From assembly GCA_037447655.1 (NCBI GenBank), contig JBBHKE010000269.1, positions 64,001 to 85,678 on the forward strand: 21,678 nucleotides of DNA, read 5' to 3'. A program made the position numbers and the translations under genes. Shown here piece by piece: positions 18,275 to 21,678 of the stretch. The notes under the pieces were generated by a model that was given only the letters and a program-made list of their open reading frames with translations, had not been told where the DNA came from and did no database searches. Numbering within the stretch: the first letter of the stretch is position 1; each line of letters starts with the position of its first letter. Origin of the DNA: Zygnema cylindricum (Eukaryota > Streptophyta > Zygnematophyceae > Zygnematales > Zygnemataceae).

Positions 18275-18873
18275 TGCTGTAGCAGTTGGGGTACTGAGCA
18301 CAAGTCTGAGAATCCGAGGAAATCTGACCGTGAGGAACCAAGAAGAGTTTTAAGATACTTGGCAGGAACCAAAGACCTCAAACTGATACTAGGCGGAGGA
18401 GAAGTGAAGCTGCAAACATAGAGTGATGGAATCTATGGCGACATGCCAAGTCAAAAATCCACCACGGGGATTCGTTCTGCAAATTGGGAACGGGACTTGC
18501 TGTTAGAGCAACAAACTTCAAAAGGTCACGGCACAATCAACGATAGAGTCAGAATATATGGCAGCGAGCTCGGCCCTCAAAGAATTCATATGGGTGAAAT
18601 CCATGTTGCAAGAAATAGGATACATGCATGTTAGTCCACAGTTGATCTGGTGTGATAACTAGGCTGCCATTGTCATTGCTTTTAACCCAAGTCACCACTT
18701 TAAAAGCAAGCACATGGATGTAAAATTACACTTTGTAAGGGAAAAAATGTTCTCTAGAGTCATTAAATTATGCTATTTGCCAGATAAAAAAATGGTTGCT
18801 GATATGCTCACTAAAGCTCTTCTTGTTCCTAAGCTGAAGTATTGTAGAGACGCAGTGGGATTAAGTGAATAGC
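18275..18873 (+). pseudogene. copia reverse transcriptase end and RNase H relic
   Basis: After the solo LTR the frame resumes (AVAVGVLS), shifts, and gives RRVLRYLAGTKDLKL (about 18334), then SDGIYGDMPSQKSTTG, where the RNase H motif normally has Asp-Ala-Asp. Later pieces in shifted frames correspond to SEYMAA-like, NP..HHFKSKH and HFVREK motifs (18560-18750) and to the conserved end MVADMLTKAL (18792-18821). Many stops and shifts are present. Role: removal of RNA from RNA/DNA hybrids; inactive here. Confidence 0.78.
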
Positions 18874-19033
18874 TGAGTTGTTGCAGTGCTATACAGTCAC
18901 GCTCCGCTAGTCTAATAACGGGGATGTAGTGGGACTAGGTGACTTGTTAAATTGTTATGTTGCTATGCTGCGATGCTGCGCTAGTTCGACACCGAAGATG
19001 CGCTTGCATACTGGGTCTAAAGCTTTAGGAGAG
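18874..19033 (+). other. Pre-LTR spacer with polypurine tract
   Basis: Non-coding. A roughly 60-bp near-tandem duplication (about 18850-18915 and 18925-18990) shares AGTGGGA, GTGA, GCTAT and CGCTAGT. AGGAGAG at 19027-19033 just before TGTTG is the polypurine tract. Confidence 0.6.
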
Positions 19034-19956
19034 TGTTGTTTTTGGAAAGCTTTAAGTCTTAGCAAATTTATAAGACGGCGAAAAATAGATCTATAGGGAC
19101 ACCCGTCGTCACTTGAAGCACAGTGCAGGTTTTTGAACGGTACCAACAACGCAGCTGCGACGGATATGGAACAAGCGCAACCGCGGTTATTTTTGATATG
19201 GTCTGTACGGACGAACGCAGCCGGCGACGCAACAGGACAAACGCAACTGCAGATAGGTACAGGACAACGGAGTTGCAACACAACAAGACAAACGCAACTG
19301 CGGTTGTTTTTGGTATAGGACAACGTAGCTGCTACGAAGCTGCAGATATTTGAATGTGATCAAGAATTGGACTGCGCTGCTGCGGTTGATATGTATCAAG
19401 TCAACGGACGAGATTCATAAGAGAATAATTAAGTGACTCACTAACAGATGTTATACAACAGCCGGATGGACGTACCTAAACAATTGTCACTAAGCCAAGT
19501 GACAAGTGTTTGAACAAATCACCTATATATGATTTTCAGTAATATTGATTGTACAGTGATAGATTAGTTTTAGCGTGATTAGGAGCACTTAGACCTTAGT
19601 GGCAGTTTAGTTCTTTTGGACGTATCTTTTAGAAACACTTCTATCGGTAGTACAGCACTATGTAGTAGGACAACTGAGTGAAAGGTATAAGATTTAGGAC
19701 ATAGAACATTTTATGTATCCAGACTTGCAGACTGTGTAATTTGCACAGTGTTTTTGGGAAACTTCTAAGTTGCATATTGTGGTTTATGTTGGATCAAATG
19801 AGCTGAAACGTTGGGAGTTGTCAGTCTTTGTGATATTCTATATGTGGTATAGTTTGAAGCTGTTTGTTTCATTATGTTAGATTTGGTGAGCTGTAAAAAC
19901 GGTTGTTTGATATGATTTTTGATAAGCTTCTGTGAGTGAGATTATGTCTACTTCCA
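19034..19956 (+). repeat. 3' LTR of the copia element, truncated
   Basis: Starts TGTTGTTTTT and follows the 5' LTR with moderate divergence, but homology stops at CTTCCA (19956) instead of GAACAACA, so the last 48 bp are gone. AATAG and AGGTT follow, then hAT coding sequence. Confidence 0.85.
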
Positions 19957-19961
19957 AATAG

Positions 19962-20425
19962 AGGTTTATGTTCGAGAGGATGCTTCCAAATGTGGAGGAT
20001 ATAGAAGAAGCCAACATGCAGTTATCAAAATATAGACTTTTTGAGGGAGTTTTTGGTAGGGAAATGACAAAATCTTGTGCAAAGAAAATGTCGGCGTGGA
20101 TGTGGTGGTAAGACTTTGGCCATGCGACTCCTATCTTGCAGAAGGTTGCAACAAAAATACTTGCGCAATGCTCAGATGCAAGCTCTTGTGAGCGTATTTG
20201 TCAACATATAACTATATAACCTCAAGAAAAAGAAATAGATTAACGACTAAAGGGGCTAATGATCTGTTAGGGGTTTTCACTAATCTCAAACTGTTAAAGA
20301 AAACTAAGGATGTTAGGTATGAAGAGAGCATGGTGGCATGGGAAGAAGAGGAACGGAAAGTAGGGGAAGAGGGTTCGGATGAAGACATCATGGACGTTGA
20401 TGTAGGGGAAGAGGATTTAGAGTAG
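19962..20425 (+). pseudogene. hAT transposase C-terminal part (dimerisation domain), broken
   Basis: Continues the frame cut at 13084, though roughly 80-100 codons usual in this family appear to be missing between PNMGKV and MFERMLPNVED. Then QLSKYRLFEGVFGREM, a stop TAA at about 20108 after WMWW, and the hAT C-terminal signature DFGHATPILQKVATKILAQ and SCERI. One base is missing near 20196; the readable frame resumes as STYNYITSRKRNRLTTKGA and ends in an acidic tail at 20425. This domain mediates transposase multimerisation. The tail matches the fragment at 10232-10348 on the other strand. Confidence 0.83.
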
Positions 20426-20558
20426 AGATAGACGAAAAATATGTATTTTTTTTTTAATTAATGTGATTGATCTTTTTTAAATATCTTGTTTTTCTATGTC
20501 ATGCAAATTGTTGAATGTGAAAAATGTCATTTGTTCCTGGACTGATTTTTTTTTTTTA
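20426..20558 (+). other. hAT 3' untranslated region
   Basis: AT-rich with long T runs (about 20444-20453 and 20546-20557). It aligns loosely with 10231-10150 on the - strand after the copy B fragment. No gene. Confidence 0.5.
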
Positions 20559-20788
20559 GTAATGCGTTGTTTGCGAGATAGAGAAAGAAGGCAGACAAGG
20601 CGTTTTTTTTGGAGTAATGCGATGTCTGTGAGATAGAGAAAGAAGGCAGACAGAAAGCGTTTTTTTTGGAGTAATGCGTTGTCTGCGAGATAGAGAATGT
20701 GAGATAGAGAAAGAAGGCAGACAGAAAGCGTTTTTTTTGGAGTAATGCGTTGTCTGCGAGATAGAGACAGAAGGCAGACAGAAGGCGG
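20559..20788 (+). repeat. Four-unit tandem repeat near hAT 3' end
   Basis: Units start with GTAATGCG at 20559, 20614, 20671 and 20742 (55, 57, 71 and about 47 bp). The core is GAGATAGAGAAAGAAGGCAG followed by CAGAAAGCG and a T run. The third unit is longer through a short internal duplication of GAGATAGAGAA. hAT copy B has two related units. Confidence 0.85.
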
Positions 20789-21040
20789 CCATGTCTGTCA
20801 GTCAGATAGGCTCGGAAAGACGAAATTTCATAAAATTTTATCTTCATGGCATTCGAACACGAAACTGAACATAAATTTAATGGGAAACGTACGGAATTGT
20901 ACCAACATTGTACGGGATATGACGAAAAAAGACGGGAACTGTACGGAAAATGTACAAACTGCGGGATATGTAAAATTTATTTTTGTTTACATGTACGAAA
21001 TAGTACGGCGAAAATTCATTAACGATTTTTACGATTTTTT
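20789..21040 (+). other. hAT 3' subterminal region
   Basis: No gene. It has many GTACGG/GTACGA motifs (20889-21007) in a layout resembling the 5' arms (CTGAAC, ATGGGAAA, GTACGG order), suggesting subterminal transposase-binding repeats. This role is inference. Confidence 0.45.
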
Positions 21041-21117
21041 CAAAAGGTTCAATGCGTTTGTTACGCATAATTCGTTGCGATTAAATCGTTCGCACTAAAC
21101 GCCGTGAACAACTATGA
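21041..21117 (+). repeat. 77-bp direct repeat, copy 1
   Basis: Starts CAAAAGGTTCAATGCGTTTG and ends GAACAACTATGA. Repeated at 21204-21280 with about a dozen changes and the same length. Its end is the reverse complement of the CATAGTTGTTC block at the hAT 5' end (11336). Confidence 0.85.
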
Positions 21118-21133
21118 ATATAGGTCTTAAGGT

Positions 21134-21169
21134 CATATTGTATGTTTTGCGTACAATATGCATATTGTA
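21134..21169. other. 18-bp perfect palindrome with a third arm
   Basis: TACAATATG|CATATTGTA at 21152-21169 is a perfect palindrome, and CATATTGTA occurs once more at 21134-21142. The middle arm can pair with either neighbour. The structure lies between the two 77-bp repeats. Confidence 0.7.
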
Positions 21170-21203
21170 TGGGCCTACTTTCACCTACTTTTGAACTATG
21201 GAT

Positions 21204-21280
21204 CAAAAGGTTCAATGCGTTTGCTACGTATAATTTGTCGCGTACTGTACGTTCGCACTAATCGCCGTGAACAACTATGA
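21204..21280 (+). repeat. 77-bp direct repeat, copy 2
   Basis: See 21041-21117. Followed by AATTAGAATAATGGAA, which pairs with the outermost block I could match at the hAT 5' end, so this copy may be the true end-proximal one. Confidence 0.85.
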
Positions 21281-21309
21281 AAAAATCCCTAATTAGAATA
21301 ATGGAAAAA

Positions 21310-21678
21310 ATAGAATTATTAGTGTTGTGTATCAGTAAGGATTTGCCGATAACCGATATGGGCCTTTTTTCGGGTATCCGATAATTGATATATTGGTACG
21401 ATATATCGACATCGGTCTTATCGCCGATTAGTAGCCAATAATATCGGGTACTTATCGGCGATAATGCCGATAACGATAACTATCGGCGATAACTGTACGG
21501 ACCGTACAGATAATTGTACGGCATGTACACTCAACTGTACGTCTTATTCCCCGGACGTGTACAAGCACAGAAAGTACAGTAGCCGCCATGAGATCTGTAC
21601 GGTTTTGATACGGATCCAGTAAAAACGATGTACCTTTCACATCCGACGCCATGGCTTTGTCCTTTTATTCCTGAGATC
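21310..21678. repeat. ATCGG/CGATA-rich and GTAC-rich repetitive sequence
   Basis: 21340-21490 is built of CCGATA/TATCGG motifs in both orientations (e.g. TTATCGGCGATAA). 21493-21509 is a perfect palindrome CTGTACGG-A-CCGTACAG, and GTAC occurs about nine times to 21640, with a block ACGCCATGGC at 21645. The GTAC density resembles the LTR blocks at 214 and 4684, so another element may begin here; no protein-coding relic is seen. Confidence 0.45.

Larger units (their letters stand above)
13085..19956 (+). mobile_element. Degenerate Ty1/copia LTR retrotransposon inserted in hAT transposase
   Basis: LTRs at 13085-14059 and 19034-19956 flank a primer site, gag, protease, integrase, reverse transcriptase and RNase H relics in copia order. 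The 5' end falls between codons of the hAT frame. The last 48 bp of the 3' LTR are missing. AGGTT occurs at 13080-13084 and 19962-19966, but five bases beyond the LTR remnant, so it is either the target duplication or chance. The hAT sequence to the right lacks a segment normally present, favouring one deletion that removed both the LTR end and hAT flank. A solo LTR is nested inside. Confidence 0.88.
11310..21310 (+). mobile_element. hAT transposon relic (copy A), split by a nested copia element
   Basis: Contains both parts of a hAT transposase pseudogene (11820-13084 and about 19962-20425). Near its left end CATAGTTGTTCA (11336-11347) and CTTTTGAAAAAATCGTAAA occur; their reverse complements occur near the right end (21105-21116, 21269-21280 and about 21026-21046). 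TTCCATTATT (about 11312) likewise matches AATAATGGAA (21298-21307). I take these as decayed terminal inverted repeats. The exact ends and the 8-bp duplication are not resolved. Confidence 0.55.

Noticed and set aside
19962-19966. AGGTT as a certain target duplication of the copia element
   Set aside because: It lies five bases beyond a truncated LTR end and a hAT segment appears missing, so the match may be chance; kept only as a possibility.
20527-20847. Ser/Tyr-rich repetitive protein on the - strand
   Set aside because: Its repeats are the translation of the non-coding tandem array at 20559-20788.

Overview
This is a stretch of eukaryotic, repeat-dominated DNA with no intact host gene that I can recognise. 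It is most likely nuclear DNA of a land plant. The coding relics are Ty1/copia LTR retrotransposons and hAT transposases of the BED/DUF659 type common in plants. The primer-binding site of the first element also matches the plant form of the initiator tRNA-Met anticodon arm (as I recall it) over 16 bases, ending CCACCA where the animal form would give CCAGC. I cannot name the species; a bryophyte or other early-diverging plant would fit but is not shown.

Layout. (1) 1-3842: a copia-type element on the + strand, its 5' LTR cut by the window edge, carrying only a gag-like frame. (2) 3843-4201: a short island of unassigned DNA. (3) 4207-8463: a complete second element of the same family on the - strand, with a 5-bp target duplication GAAAC, LTRs of 1171 and 1180 bp and a gag-only frame. 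(4) 8469-9960: AT-rich unassigned DNA with two perfect hairpins. (5) About 9960-10720: an internally deleted hAT relic on the - strand. (6) About 11310-21310: a larger hAT relic on the + strand, head to head with the first. Its transposase frame is split at 13084 by a degenerate copia element (13085-19956), and that element's reverse-transcriptase frame is split by a solo LTR (17543-18269, target duplication GATAT). (7) 21310-21678: palindromic, ATCGG-rich and GTAC-rich sequence that may be the edge of another repeat.

The elements share an unusual design. In both gag-only copies and in the degenerate copia element the LTR ends in CA and is followed directly by GGTTATGGGC or a close variant. 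This is the Drosophila copia-style primer site that pairs with the anticodon loop of initiator tRNA-Met rather than with the tRNA 3' end. In all three, a gag reading frame starts at an ATG inside the LTR, runs through the LTR/PBS junction in the same phase (CA|G = Gln) and reads the PBS as Val-Met-Gly. The solo LTR encodes a similar leader in the same phase. Gag therefore appears to begin in U5 and to be translated across its own primer site, as Ty1 Gag begins in its LTR.

The gag-only elements match the plan of non-autonomous TR-GAG retrotransposons: LTRs, PBS, PPT and one gag frame of about 630 codons with a zinc knuckle and a long unassigned C-terminal part, but no protease, integrase or reverse transcriptase. 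Every coding frame in the window is broken by stops or frameshifts, so I expect no functional protein. Likely activity is limited to LTR transcription and small RNAs from the several large inverted repeats.
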